From Natrinema amylolyticum (GTDB lineage Archaea > Halobacteriota > Halobacteria > Halobacteriales > Natrialbaceae), in the NCBI RefSeq assembly GCF_020515625.1, contig NZ_JAIWPJ010000003.1, positions 310,001 through 374,000 on the forward strand: a stretch of 64,000 nucleotides of DNA. The letters are read 5' to 3'. The position numbers and the translations under genes were made by a program. The notes beneath the pieces were generated by a model that was given only the letters and a program-made list of their open reading frames with translations, did not search any database and had not been told where the DNA came from. Within the stretch, counting starts at the first letter, position 1, and each line of letters starts with the position of its first letter. This document shows, piece after piece, positions 43,210 to 51,485 of this stretch.

Positions 43210-44803
43210 CCGCGAGGACAACGAGCGTCGTTTCCCACACGTCCCGGAATCGGACGACGATGACGACGCCGTCATCGTCCCCGACGCCGACGGCGGTGCG
43301 TCTCGCTCTCGAGAGAACACGGACCACGCACGGGAGGGTGCCATCGCTACCGATGGCGGCTCTGAGGGCGACAGCTGCTCGCCCGATACCTGTACCTGCG
43401 GCGAAAAGACAGCCACCGACGCCGAGTCCGAGACCCAGCCCGTCGCGACCGACGGTGCCGGCGTCGCCAACGTCGACGAGATGGGCGAACTCGGTGACCT
43501 CGAGTTCACCGAGCCCGCCGAGGACGTCAGTCAGGACGTCTACGACGACTCCCCCGACACGCGCGTCGGGATTCCCGAGGGCGTCGACCTCGAGACGCCG
43601 GAGTACTCGATCCGGTCGCGGATGAACGATATCGAGACGCCGGACGAGAAGACCTGGTTCATGGAACTGGACGAGGCCGTCGTCGACGAAGGCCGCTGTA
43701 TCCAGTGTGGGACCTGTGTCGCCGCCTGCCCGTCGGACTCGATCGGGATCGGCGACGACGGCCTGCCGGAACTGGTCAAGATGTGTACCGGCTGTTCGCT
43801 CTGTTGGGACTTCTGTCCCCGCGGCGGCCTGCGCTACGAGCGCCAGTGGAAGATCACCGGCGGCGACGACAACGTCAAGGGCGCGGGCGACCCGATCACG
43901 GAGTTCTCTGCGAAGGTCGAGGACGACTGGACCGATCAGGCTCAGGACGGCGGTGTCGTCACCGGCGTCCTCGCGACCCTGCTCGAGGAGGGCGAGATCG
44001 ACGGGGCGCTCGTCGCGACCGAGAGCGAGGAAGAAGAGTGGAAGGCCGAGAGCTACCTCGCGACGACGACCGAGGAACTCATCGAGAACGCCGGCACCGT
44101 CTACAATCAGACGATGGCGCTTGGCAACCTCGACCTCGGCCAGTGGGAGCACAAGCTCCCCGACAAGTCGTGGGACGAACTCAGCATCGCGATCGTCGGC
44201 ACGCCCTGTGAGATCGAGGGCATCCGCGCCCTGCAGGACTTCGAGTGGGACTATCAGGCCCAGAACGAGGGCATCCGCGCGGTCGACTACACGATCGCGC
44301 TGATGTGTACGAAGAACTTCAACTATCACAGCCTCATGGGCGAGCAGCTAGAGGAGCAACGGGGTATCTCGCCGTCGGAGATCGGCAAGATGGACGTCCT
44401 CAACGGCAAGATGATGGTCTACGACCACGACGGCGAGATGATCGTCGAGGAGGACATCGAGAACTTCCACGACGCCGCGCTCAAGGGCTGTGACGAGTGT
44501 GCCGACTTCACCGGCTTCTGTTCGGACATCACCGTCGGCTCCGTCGGCTCGAGCGACGACTACTCGAGCGTCATCATCCGGACCGACCAGGGGATGAAGG
44601 CCTGGGAGATGACCGAGCCGAAACTCGACTACCACGACTTAGAAGACAAGTCCGCGGTCGGCAAGCTTCAGGGCTGGGACAAGAAGAAGGCTTTCGAGAG
44701 CCTCGAGCGTCCCTTCGACCCCGACGCGCCGCGGTTCATCGAGTACACCGACCACGCCGAGAACTACGGCACGGCGCTGAACCCCCACGATCAGGGGCAC
44801 TGA
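43199..44803 (+). CDS. Coenzyme F420 dehydrogenase beta-subunit-like iron-sulfur flavoprotein
   Basis: 534-residue FrhB/FpoF-family protein. After an acidic, probably flexible N-terminal part (about 1-140, with a small cluster CSPDTCTCG) comes a 2x[4Fe-4S] ferredoxin module (CIQCGTCVAACPSD and CTGCSLCWDFCPRGG). The FrhB N and C domains follow (GTPCEIEGIRALQ; MCTKNFNYHSLMG; GCDECADFTGFCSDITVGSVGS). Such subunits oxidise F420H2 with FAD and pass electrons through Fe-S clusters. The ATG at 43199 lies inside the reductase gene's end, so it most likely feeds electrons to that reductase. Confidence 0.88.
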   Translation: MGTNREDNERRFPHVPESDDDDDAVIVPDADGGASRSRENTDHAREGAIATDGGSEGDSCSPDTCTCGEKTATDAESETQPVATDGAGVANVDEMGELGDLEFTEPAEDVSQDVYDDSPDTRVGIPEGVDLETPEYSIRSRMNDIETPDEKTWFMELDEAVVDEGRCIQCGTCVAACPSDSIGIGDDGLPELVKMCTGCSLCWDFCPRGGLRYERQWKITGGDDNVKGAGDPITEFSAKVEDDWTDQAQDGGVVTGVLATLLEEGEIDGALVATESEEEEWKAESYLATTTEELIENAGTVYNQTMALGNLDLGQWEHKLPDKSWDELSIAIVGTPCEIEGIRALQDFEWDYQAQNEGIRAVDYTIALMCTKNFNYHSLMGEQLEEQRGISPSEIGKMDVLNGKMMVYDHDGEMIVEEDIENFHDAALKGCDECADFTGFCSDITVGSVGSSDDYSSVIIRTDQGMKAWEMTEPKLDYHDLEDKSAVGKLQGWDKKKAFESLERPFDPDAPRFIEYTDHAENYGTALNPHDQGH

Positions 44804-44947
44804 TCGGGTTCACTCTCGACGCCGCGTTCGTTCTCCGATACTTTCACACAGTCGCAGACTGGCGGAGCTCGCATCACGATTCTCGAACGGTCCGTTCGAT
44901 TATGTTTCAGGACAGTTATTTATATTGGTATGTGGTAACAACGACCA

Positions 44948-45050
44948 CACTCGCGGGACCGTCTGTGTGAATGAGCTCCCAGAATCCCCGTCACATTCGA
45001 CACTCGGTGTGCGGTGATCCCGCGAGTGGACTCTCACCCCCCAATTTTTG
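44948..45050 (+). ncRNA. Candidate small structured RNA
   Basis: Perfect 11-bp arms CACTCGCGGGA (44948-44958) and TCCCGCGAGTG (45018-45028) enclose an inner stem GTGTGAATG/CATTC-g-ACAC (44965-44973 with 44994-45003, one bulged G) and a 20-base loop. A TATA-like TTATTTATAT (44917-44926) sits about 25 bases upstream, and a T run (45045-45049) follows the structure. This is the layout of an independent small RNA gene between two convergent protein genes. No known family is recognised. A 26-codon frame from 44971 is an alternative reading. Confidence 0.5.
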
Positions 45051-45141
45051 ACGTCTCGGTCGACGTGCGCCGCGGTACCATCCCTGCGAACAGGTGGACG
45101 TTTTCCCGCTCGCGTCGGAGACGAGGGCCGGCAGCCACCGC

Positions 45142-46101
45142 TCAGATCACGACGCCGGACTGCAAGACCGCGATCAGGACGGTCAACACCGGAATCGCGA
45201 GCAGCGTCGTCAGGAACACGCAGGTCGAGACGTACTCCGAGACGAGGACGCCCTCCGTCCGGGCGCTGCCGGCGAACTCGATGACGAGGATCAGCGGCGT
45301 GACGGCGGCGGGCATCGCCGTCTCGAGGACGAACACGCGCGCGACGGTCGGGTTCTCGAAGCCGACGAGGAGGGCGACGCCGAGGCCGACGACGGGGGCG
45401 ATGCCCATCTTGAGCGCCGTCGCGGGCCAGGCGCGAGAGACGGCGGAGGCAGTGTCGGTGCGCGCGAGCTGGATGCCCAGAATGAGCAACATGAGCGGAA
45501 TCGAGGCGTCGCCGACGAGTTGGAGCGTCTCCATCGCCGCCGTGTCCTCGGGCGGGACGAGATCCAGCGCCCGCGCACCCAGCGCCGCGATGACGGCGTA
45601 GGCCAACGGGATGTAGAACACGCGGCGGACGCCCTCGAGGCCGGCCGACCCGCTGCTCCGGGAGGCGACGTAGACGCCGACCGTGTACATCAGCACGGAC
45701 TGGACCGAGAGGAAGAGGACGGCCGTCTGCCGGCCGACCTCGCCGAACGCGAAATCGGAGACGGGGATGCCGAGGTTCCCTGAGTTACAGAAGATCGCGA
45801 CGAGCACCAGTCCGCTCAGGGCGGGTTCGCGCTCGCCGACGGCGCGGCCGGCGAGTTCGGCGACCCCCCACATCGTCGCGGTGAAGGCGACGATACCGAT
45901 CGTCACTCGCGCGAGCGTCGCTGCCTCGAGTTCCGTGACGGCGAGGCTGTGAAAGACCAGCGCCGGAGCCAACACGTAGACGACGGCCGTGTTCAGCGGC
46001 TCCGGATCGATCTCCTTGACGGTCGCAAGGACGTAGCCCACGCCCGCGATAGCGACGATCGGGCCGATAGCGGAGCCGAAGATACCGAGCAGATCGGCCA
46101 T
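45142..46101 (-). CDS. AEC-family transporter (auxin-efflux-carrier type)
   Basis: 319-residue membrane protein with ten helices in two halves, as in the AEC/BART superfamily. It has the N-terminal AGVGYVLATVKEIDPEPLNTAVVYVLAP segment and the mid-protein NSGNLGIPVSDFAFG motif typical of AEC carriers. Such proteins move organic acids (malonate/malate type) or similar anions. It stands alone on the minus strand, convergent with the FrhB-like gene across a region holding a candidate small RNA. Confidence 0.85.
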   Translation of the reverse strand: MADLLGIFGSAIGPIVAIAGVGYVLATVKEIDPEPLNTAVVYVLAPALVFHSLAVTELEAATLARVTIGIVAFTATMWGVAELAGRAVGEREPALSGLVLVAIFCNSGNLGIPVSDFAFGEVGRQTAVLFLSVQSVLMYTVGVYVASRSSGSAGLEGVRRVFYIPLAYAVIAALGARALDLVPPEDTAAMETLQLVGDASIPLMLLILGIQLARTDTASAVSRAWPATALKMGIAPVVGLGVALLVGFENPTVARVFVLETAMPAAVTPLILVIEFAGSARTEGVLVSEYVSTCVFLTTLLAIPVLTVLIAVLQSGVVI

Positions 46102-46398
46102 CGGTCAGCGCTCGCCCTCGCGGTGTGACGGTCGACTCGAACTCCCTCGTCGACGGATGACGATCGCGTGCTGCATTCGCAGCGAGATACTCCCTACACC
46201 TGATATGGGACTTGCGATCGGATCGGACCGCGTCCGGAAACCGCGGCGAATGCATCGAGAACGACCCCGCCGTTCAGCAGCCGTTCGACCCGCTCACCGT
46301 ACCGCTGGACACACCTTACGGCATCGGGACTGTCGTCGTCGAGACGGGACCGGAGGAATACGGTAGAGTGCTCGGCGGCCGCGCAGTTCCCGTTCCGT

Positions 46399-46608
46399 TC
46401 AGAGGCCGGCGCGCGACCACTCCTCGTCCTGTTCGCGCCGTTCGAACCGAGCGCCCTGGCCGCACTCCGGACAGCCGAACTGCTGGTACTCGATCTCGCT
46501 GCCGATGAGCGGGACGGTCTTCTCGACGCCCGTACCCCGACGCTCCATCTCGATGCCACACCGCGAACACGTGGGGGTCTCCGGGGAGGTTTCGTTCTCG
46601 AGTGACAT
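46399..46608 (-). CDS. Small double-CxxC zinc-ribbon protein
   Basis: 69 residues with two zinc knuckles (CSRCGIEM and CPECGQGA) separated by 25 residues containing an EYQQFGC strand, a classic zinc ribbon. Acidic N terminus. Proteins of this size and form are common in haloarchaea and mostly uncharacterised; nucleic-acid or protein binding is likely. The 297 bases downstream, up to the AEC gene, show nothing else. Confidence 0.75.
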   Translation of the reverse strand: MSLENETSPETPTCSRCGIEMERRGTGVEKTVPLIGSEIEYQQFGCPECGQGARFERREQDEEWSRAGL

Positions 46609-46796
46609 CGCTCTCCCGTGTCGAATGCTATCGTCTCACTCGCCTAAATCGTTTATGCCGGTCGTCCGCGGCGGCCGCGGTCGCCAGCGGCGCTCGCTGA
46701 TCGTGTTCTCGACTCGACGGATCCGGTGCGCGGCCGTCGATGAGGGAGTCACTGACTTGGTTCGCGTCTCCCGCTCGAGGCGAGCGCCGACCGTCG

Positions 46797-46820
46797 TTTA
46801 AGTACTTCTGGTCACAAGGT
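46797..46820 (+). repeat. Dispersed direct repeat, copy 1
   Basis: 24-base element beginning TTTAAGTACTTCTGGTCACA and ending AGGT. Followed by AGAGCTATG and a 13-codon frame. Similarity with copy 3 continues about 30 bases further (ACGGGA..ACGGTC..TTCTC..GGCAG). Confidence 0.8.
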
Positions 46821-46917
46821 AGAGCTATGACGGGAAGACGGTCGTTCTCCGGCAGCCATATTCGATAGTCGCGACGCTTCACGTTCGTCGGGCTGCGACC
46901 GCCGGTCGCGTTCACCC

Positions 46918-46941
46918 TTTAAGTGCTTCTGCTCACAAGGT
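46918..46941 (+). repeat. Dispersed direct repeat, copy 2
   Basis: Same 24-base element with two differences (TTTAAGTGCTTCTGCTCACA...AGGT), 121 bases after copy 1. The downstream flank differs from copies 1 and 3 beyond GGAGCT. Confidence 0.8.
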
Positions 46942-47033
46942 GGAGCTGTCCTCCTTGCGTCTCCGAACCTGATAGCGCCAGTGCTCGCTCTGGGTGACCG
47001 TCGGCTCTGATCGTCCCCGAACCTCGTTCGATC

Positions 47034-47057
47034 TTTAAGTACTTCTGGTCACAAGGT
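47034..47057 (+). repeat. Dispersed direct repeat, copy 3
   Basis: Identical to copy 1 over 24 bases, 116 bases after copy 2. The flank resembles that of copy 1 for about 30 bases. The TTTAAGTA start resembles a haloarchaeal TATA element. Confidence 0.8.
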
Positions 47058-47112
47058 GAAGATACGACGGGAGAACGGTCCCTTCTCGAGGCAGTCTCGC
47101 TCTCTAACTCCG

Positions 47113-47196
47113 GTATCGGTTCGCCAAGCTGTAGTATCGGATCGGCCAGCCTTGGTATCGGCTCGATCAGCCATCGTATCGATTCGAGCGTCGCGA
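47113..47196. repeat. 21-base tandem repeat, four units
   Basis: Units start at 47113, 47134, 47155 and 47176, each beginning GTATCG and sharing the pattern GTATCGGnTCGnCCAGCC. The last unit is degenerate. It lies in the spacer before the acetyltransferase gene, directly after the three 24-base repeats. Confidence 0.75.
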
Positions 47197-47294
47197 CCGG
47201 CGGTCGAACCGCGGCGCTGGTCGAAGACGCGTCCACGACGGCTCGCTCGAGCGCCTTCAGCGGACTTATTTCGGGCGCACGGTAACCACGACCG

Positions 47295-47900
47295 ATGACA
47301 GCAGACGCTCGAATTCGGGTCGCGACTCCGGCGGACGCGGCCGCCGTTCGCGACATCTACGCCCCCTTCTGCGAGTCGACGGCGGTCACGTTCGAGGAGA
47401 CCGCGCCCGCAGAGGCCGAACTCGCCGACCGGATCGAGTCGACCCTCGAGTGCCATCCGTGGCTCGTCTGCGAGGTCGATACTGAGGTCGTCGGCTACGC
47501 CTACGCGGGGCCGCTCCGCAAACGCCGGGCCTACGAGTGGGTCGTCGAACTCTCGGTCTACGTCGCCAACTCGGCTCGACGGACGGGAGTGGGACAGGCG
47601 CTCTACGAGTCGCTGTTCGCCGTCCTCGAGCGCCAGGGGATCCGCGACGCCTACGCCGTGACGACGGTCCCGAACCCCGAGACCGAGCGGTTCCACGAGC
47701 GGATGGGGTTCGAGCGACTGGTCGACTTTCCGGCGATCGGCTACACGCAGGACGAGTGGCAGGACGTGGCCTGGTGGCGGCGACCGCTCGCCGAGAAATC
47801 GGACACGCCCGAGCGTCCGCGCCCGTTCCCGGCGGTTCGGGAGGACGACGACTGGGAGTCGCTCGTCCGGACGGGCGAGGACTCGCTCGAACTGTCCTGA
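47295..47900 (+). CDS. GNAT-family N-acetyltransferase (phosphinothricin-acetyltransferase-like)
   Basis: 201 residues. It has the characteristic start IRVATPADAAAVRDIYAPFCESTAVTFEE, the core strand WVVELSVYVANSARRTGVGQALYESL (acetyl-CoA pyrophosphate loop R-x-x-G-x-G/A) and the C-terminal FHERMGFERLVDFPAIGYTQDEWQDVAWW of the Pat/YncA subfamily. Members acetylate amino acids such as methionine sulfone or phosphinothricin. A 30-residue tail after the domain is unusual. ATG 47295. Confidence 0.85.
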   Translation: MTADARIRVATPADAAAVRDIYAPFCESTAVTFEETAPAEAELADRIESTLECHPWLVCEVDTEVVGYAYAGPLRKRRAYEWVVELSVYVANSARRTGVGQALYESLFAVLERQGIRDAYAVTTVPNPETERFHERMGFERLVDFPAIGYTQDEWQDVAWWRRPLAEKSDTPERPRPFPAVREDDDWESLVRTGEDSLELS

Positions 47901-47916
47901 CTCGAGCCGCGGCCGA

Positions 47917-48606
47917 TCACCGCTCCAGTCGATCCGCGACCGCCGCGATCCCCTCGGTGATCAGATCCGGTTCGTCGCCGAAGGGCTCCCACGGGGTCCC
48001 CTTCCGGTCGAGCCAGACGCCCTGCATCCCGGCGTGGATCGCGCCCTGCACGTCGAACCACAGCGCCGAGACGTGGACGAGTTCGTCGAGCGGCGTCCCC
48101 GTCCGCCCGGCGGCGTGGCGGTAGAGATCCGGATCGGGCTTGAACGTCCCGAGTTCGTCCGCGCTGATGGTATCGACGAGGAGGTCGCCGATACCGGCGT
48201 GGTCGACCATCGAATCGAGCATGTCCGGGTTCCCGTTCGAGAGGACGTACGTGTCGTAGCCGGCCTCGTGCAACCGCTCGATGCTCTCCCGGACGTCGTC
48301 GAAGACCTCGAGTTCGTGATAGACCTCGAGGATCGCCTCGCGTTCGTCGGCGGGGAGGTCGATTCCGTGAGCCGCCAGTGCGTAGGCGAGCGCGTCGCGG
48401 TTGATCTCGTAGAACGTCTCGTAGGACTCGAGGTGGTTCGCGACGAGCGTGTACTGCATCGACCGCTCGCGCCAGGTCCGGGAGATGGGGTCCGGGTCCT
48501 CGATATCCGCGTGGTCCGCCAGTGCAGCTACGGTCGCATCGACGTCGACGAGCGTGCTGTAGGAGTCGAACGTGACCGTCGTGACGCGGTCGGGATCGAA
48601 CGCCAT
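47917..48606 (-). CDS. HAD-superfamily hydrolase (haloacid dehalogenase type II-like)
   Basis: 229 residues. HAD motif I is TFDSYSTLVDV (nucleophile Asp), motif II VLSNGNPDML (Ser), motif III Lys in LGTFKPDPDLY, and motif IV WFDVQGAIHAGMQGVWLDRK. The cap helices and ALWFDVQGA are typical of (S)-2-haloacid dehalogenase-type proteins, though many act on phosphates. ATG 48606. It is convergent with the acetyltransferase gene and divergent from thiE. Confidence 0.84.
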   Translation of the reverse strand: MAFDPDRVTTVTFDSYSTLVDVDATVAALADHADIEDPDPISRTWRERSMQYTLVANHLESYETFYEINRDALAYALAAHGIDLPADEREAILEVYHELEVFDDVRESIERLHEAGYDTYVLSNGNPDMLDSMVDHAGIGDLLVDTISADELGTFKPDPDLYRHAAGRTGTPLDELVHVSALWFDVQGAIHAGMQGVWLDRKGTPWEPFGDEPDLITEGIAAVADRLER

Positions 48607-48730
48607 ACCTGCGTTCTCGCGCGGCGGACCAAGAATCTCGCCCGTTCTCTTCACCGCCGAGACGGTGAGATCTACCTCTAACGCCCTGCCGATCGAAGCC
48701 GCTTAGTGCGACTACCGATTGGTAACACCC

Positions 48731-49396
48731 GTGAATCCCTCGAACTGGCGGACCTACCTCGTCACGCAGGCGTCGCTGTCGGCCGACCGGTCGACGCCCG
48801 AGATCGTCCGCGCGGCTATCGACGGCGGCGTCGACGCCGTGCAACTGCGCGAAAAGGACGCGAGCGCTCGCTCGCGGTACGAACTCGGCCTCGAGTTACG
48901 CGACCTGACGGCCGAGGCGGGCGTCGATCTGATCGTCAACGACCGGATCGACATCGCGCGAGCGATCGATGCCGACGGCGTCCACGTCGGCCAGTCAGAC
49001 CTGCCGGTCGGCGTCGCCCGCGACCTGCTCGGGCCGGACGCGATCGTCGGCTGCTCGACGTCGACAGTCGCCGAGGCCCGCGAGGCGGAAGCCGAGGGCG
49101 CGGACTATCTCGGCGTCGGGGCGGTCTACGGGACCTCCTCGAAGGACGTCGAGACGGAGAACGACGGGATCGGCCCGGAACGGATCACCGACATCGCCGA
49201 GGCGGTCTCGATTCCGATCGTCGGTATCGGCGGTATCACGGCCGACAACGCCGGACCCGTCGTTGAGGCGGGAGCGGCCGGCGTGGCCGTTATCAGCGCG
49301 ATTACCGCGGCCTCGGATCCGCGGGCGGCGACCGAAACGCTTGCTGCCGCCGTCGAAACGCCGAAGGGAGTCGGCCACGGAGGACCCAGCGAATGA
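48731..49396 (+). CDS. thiE: Thiamine-phosphate synthase
   Basis: 221 residues, TIM-barrel ThiE: joins hydroxymethylpyrimidine pyrophosphate and thiazole phosphate to thiamine phosphate. Visible are AVQLREKDAS (substrate Arg/Lys), LIVNDRIDIA, GVHVGQSDLPV, GCSTSTVAEA and the phosphate loop GIGGITADN. GTG 48731 (MNPSNWRTYLVT) is preferred over TTG 48719. Its end overlaps thiM by ATGA, the usual archaeal thiamine-salvage pair. Confidence 0.93.
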   Translation: MNPSNWRTYLVTQASLSADRSTPEIVRAAIDGGVDAVQLREKDASARSRYELGLELRDLTAEAGVDLIVNDRIDIARAIDADGVHVGQSDLPVGVARDLLGPDAIVGCSTSTVAEAREAEAEGADYLGVGAVYGTSSKDVETENDGIGPERITDIAEAVSIPIVGIGGITADNAGPVVEAGAAGVAVISAITAASDPRAATETLAAAVETPKGVGHGGPSE

Positions 49397-50223
49397 GCGT
49401 TACTGACATCGCCGCCGACGACCTCGCGGATTCGGTCCGAACGGTCCGGGAGACGGAGCCGCTCGTCCAGCACTTGACCAACACGGTGACGATCAACGAC
49501 GTGGCGAACCTGACCCTCCACTGGGGCGGGCTGCCGGTGATGGCCGACTCCTTCGGGGACGCCGGCGAGATGGCCGAGGCCGCGCGCGCGGTCGTGATCA
49601 ACATCGGCCAGGTGCCCGACGGCCGCGTCGAAGCCATGCACGAGGCCGGCCGAAAGGCGAACGAGCGCGGGATCCCGGTCGTCCTCGACCCCGTCGGCGT
49701 GGGCTCGACGCCCTCGCGCGACGCGGTCGCCGAGAGCCTCCTCTCGGAGGTCGACTTCGCCGCGATCAAGGGCAACTACGGCGAGATCAGCGCGCTCGCC
49801 GGCGTCGAGGCCGACGTGAAAGGCGTCGAGTCTATCGGCGACTACGAGGAGATCGAGGAGACCGCCCGATCCGTCGCCGAGTCGACCGGCTCGATCGTCG
49901 TCGCATCGGGCGTCGAGGACGTCGTCGCCGACGCCGACGGCGCGGTTCGGCTCACCGCCGGCCACGAGATGCTCGGCGAGGTCGTCGGCACCGGCTGTAT
50001 GCTCGCCGCGACCATCGGGACCTTCGGTGGCGCGCTCGAGGACGCCAGCGAGGCCGCCGTCCACGGCACGCTCGCGTTCGGCATCGCGGGCGAGCGCGCG
50101 GCCGAGACGGAGTACGCCGGACCGGGAAGCTACCGAACGAACTTCCGCGACGCCGTCTACGGCGTCACCGGCGACGTCGTCGACGACCTCGCGCTCGCGG
50201 ATCGGATCGAACAGGAACTCTGA
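49393..50223 (+). CDS. thiM: Hydroxyethylthiazole kinase
   Basis: 276 residues of the ribokinase fold. ThiM phosphorylates the thiazole alcohol for thiamine salvage. Features are the N-terminal PLVQHLTNTVTINDVANLTL, NIGQVPDGRVEAM, LDPVGVGSTPSR, GNYGEISALAG and the catalytic segment VVGTGCMLAATIG. The start overlaps thiE by four bases, so the two proteins are made together and act in consecutive steps. Confidence 0.94.
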   Translation: MSVTDIAADDLADSVRTVRETEPLVQHLTNTVTINDVANLTLHWGGLPVMADSFGDAGEMAEAARAVVINIGQVPDGRVEAMHEAGRKANERGIPVVLDPVGVGSTPSRDAVAESLLSEVDFAAIKGNYGEISALAGVEADVKGVESIGDYEEIEETARSVAESTGSIVVASGVEDVVADADGAVRLTAGHEMLGEVVGTGCMLAATIGTFGGALEDASEAAVHGTLAFGIAGERAAETEYAGPGSYRTNFRDAVYGVTGDVVDDLALADRIEQEL

Positions 50224-50316
50224 GACGCGGGCTCCGATTCGAGTCGTCCGAACGGTATTTCCAGCGATTCGGAACGTACTGAAACCGTTTTAATACCCCC
50301 GGGAGAACTGTCACCT

Positions 50317-50589
50317 ATGGCTCGCAACGAACTCCAGAGTGCGGCCGAGTCGATCGAGGCGGCGTCGACGGCCGCGTCCGACGACGAGGCGGCGGAACGG
50401 CTGCAGAACCAGGCGGCAAAGTTCGAGGACTACGCCACGGCCGAGCACGGCCCCGATCACGGCCAGCTCGCGCGCCACGAGCACATCCTGAAGGACATCG
50501 CGGGCGACGAGGGCGGCGAGGTCGCGGACCACATCGACGATGCGCTCGAGGCGATCACCGAGTTCCGCTCGACGCTCGAGGGCGTCTGA
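50317..50589 (+). CDS. Conserved small helical protein
   Basis: 90 residues, entirely helical and acidic (ELQSAAESIEAAS...; AKFEDYATAEHGPDHGQLAR; DHIDDALEAITEFRSTLEGV). A TATA-like TTTTAATACC (50288-50297) lies about 25 bases before ATG 50317, indicating a leaderless mRNA. The His-rich centre (EHGPDHGQLARHEH) might bind metal. It resembles short haloarchaeal hypothetical proteins; the function is not known. Confidence 0.72.
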   Translation: MARNELQSAAESIEAASTAASDDEAAERLQNQAAKFEDYATAEHGPDHGQLARHEHILKDIAGDEGGEVADHIDDALEAITEFRSTLEGV

Positions 50590-50688
50590 GGGGCTTCGAG
50601 GACGGTCGTTTTTCCGCGGCTCGAGAACGTCAGCGACAGCCGCGAGTATGCGGGAGGGACCCGTCACCTCGATAGTCGTTAGCGACGC

Positions 50689-51324
50689 TCAGCAGACGGG
50701 CTTCGGATTCGCGCCCATCCCCTCGAGCGTCTCGACGTACTCGTCGTAGGCGGCCTGGATCGCGCCGGTGGCGGCCTCCTCGGCGCGGTCCCAGTCCTCG
50801 TCGCTCTCACAGACCGTCTCGAGGAGCGCTTTCGCGCGCTCGAGTTGGTCGTCCAGGTCCTCGCCGAAGCCGCGGAACAGGCTGGCGGTCTGGGGGTCGG
50901 CGTCGCCGACGAAGTAGCCGACGACCTGATCCTTCGAGCGCTGGCTCGCGAGGATGCGTCCGACGAGCGCGCCGACGCGGGAGACGGTGTCCTCCTGATC
51001 GCGCAGGTACTCGTGGAGCGCGGGAACGTCCTCCGGCTCGTACTCGTCGTCCGCGAGCTTGTCGTCGACGGTCTCGTAGTGGTCCTGCTCCTCCGCGGCC
51101 GTCGTTTCGAACGCTTCCCGCGCGTCGTCGTCCGCCTCGTCGTCGGCCCACTCGAGGAAGGTCTGCCAGGCGGCGTACTCGGCGTCGGCGGTCGCCTCGA
51201 GGACGGGTTCGGTTTCGATCTCGCCTTCGGTCTCGGCGTACAGCGACTTCGAGGAGCCGAGTCGCGAGAGCGCGGTCTGGTTTTCCTCGCTGACAGTGTC
51301 GACGAACGTCTCGGGATCGGTCAT
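50689..51324 (-). CDS. Ferritin/rubrerythrin-like helical protein
   Basis: 211 residues, all helical, with paired acidic helices containing EYAAWQTFLEWADDE and a later EEQDHYETVDDKL (E..H spacing of a four-helix-bundle metal site). Similar haloarchaeal proteins are annotated as rubrerythrin-like or, without good evidence, as anti-termination factors. The Cys-containing C terminus (NPKPVC) is at the very end. It stands alone on the minus strand. Metal binding is plausible but not certain, because the second E-x-x-H is not obvious. Confidence 0.62.
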   Translation of the reverse strand: MTDPETFVDTVSEENQTALSRLGSSKSLYAETEGEIETEPVLEATADAEYAAWQTFLEWADDEADDDAREAFETTAAEEQDHYETVDDKLADDEYEPEDVPALHEYLRDQEDTVSRVGALVGRILASQRSKDQVVGYFVGDADPQTASLFRGFGEDLDDQLERAKALLETVCESDEDWDRAEEAATGAIQAAYDEYVETLEGMGANPKPVC

Positions 51325-51485
51325 GCAGGTCCCTTCGGGGGGCCCCGAGTTAGGTTTAACGTGACGCCGCCGTTGGGACCCCGTACTATCCCCGCGATTG
51401 CGGGCGATATGTCCCGGTTACTGTTCGAACGCTGAACTCCAACGGCACCATAACAATTACCGCATCCGAACTCTTCTCGAGCGGA

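Larger units (their letters stand above)
46609..47294. other. Repeat-bearing intergenic region without a recognised gene
   Basis: 686 bases between the zinc-ribbon gene (minus) and the acetyltransferase (plus). It contains three 24-base direct repeats about 120 bases apart and a four-unit 21-base tandem repeat. Open frames on both strands here have compositions dictated by the repeats and are not believed to be genes. Confidence 0.65.

Noticed and set aside
41440-43509. 689-codon minus-strand frame opposite the reductase and FrhB-like genes
   Set aside because: Leu/Val/Asp composition typical of antisense frames in haloarchaea; crosses two well-supported genes.
46212-46508. 98-codon plus-strand frame opposite the zinc-ribbon gene
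   Set aside because: Arg-rich composition, no motif, overlaps the well-supported CxxC/CxxC gene on the other strand.
46797-47196. Possible CRISPR array
   Set aside because: Only three direct repeats, spaced 116-121 bases, with partly similar 'spacers', and a separate tandem repeat without spacers; no cas genes nearby.
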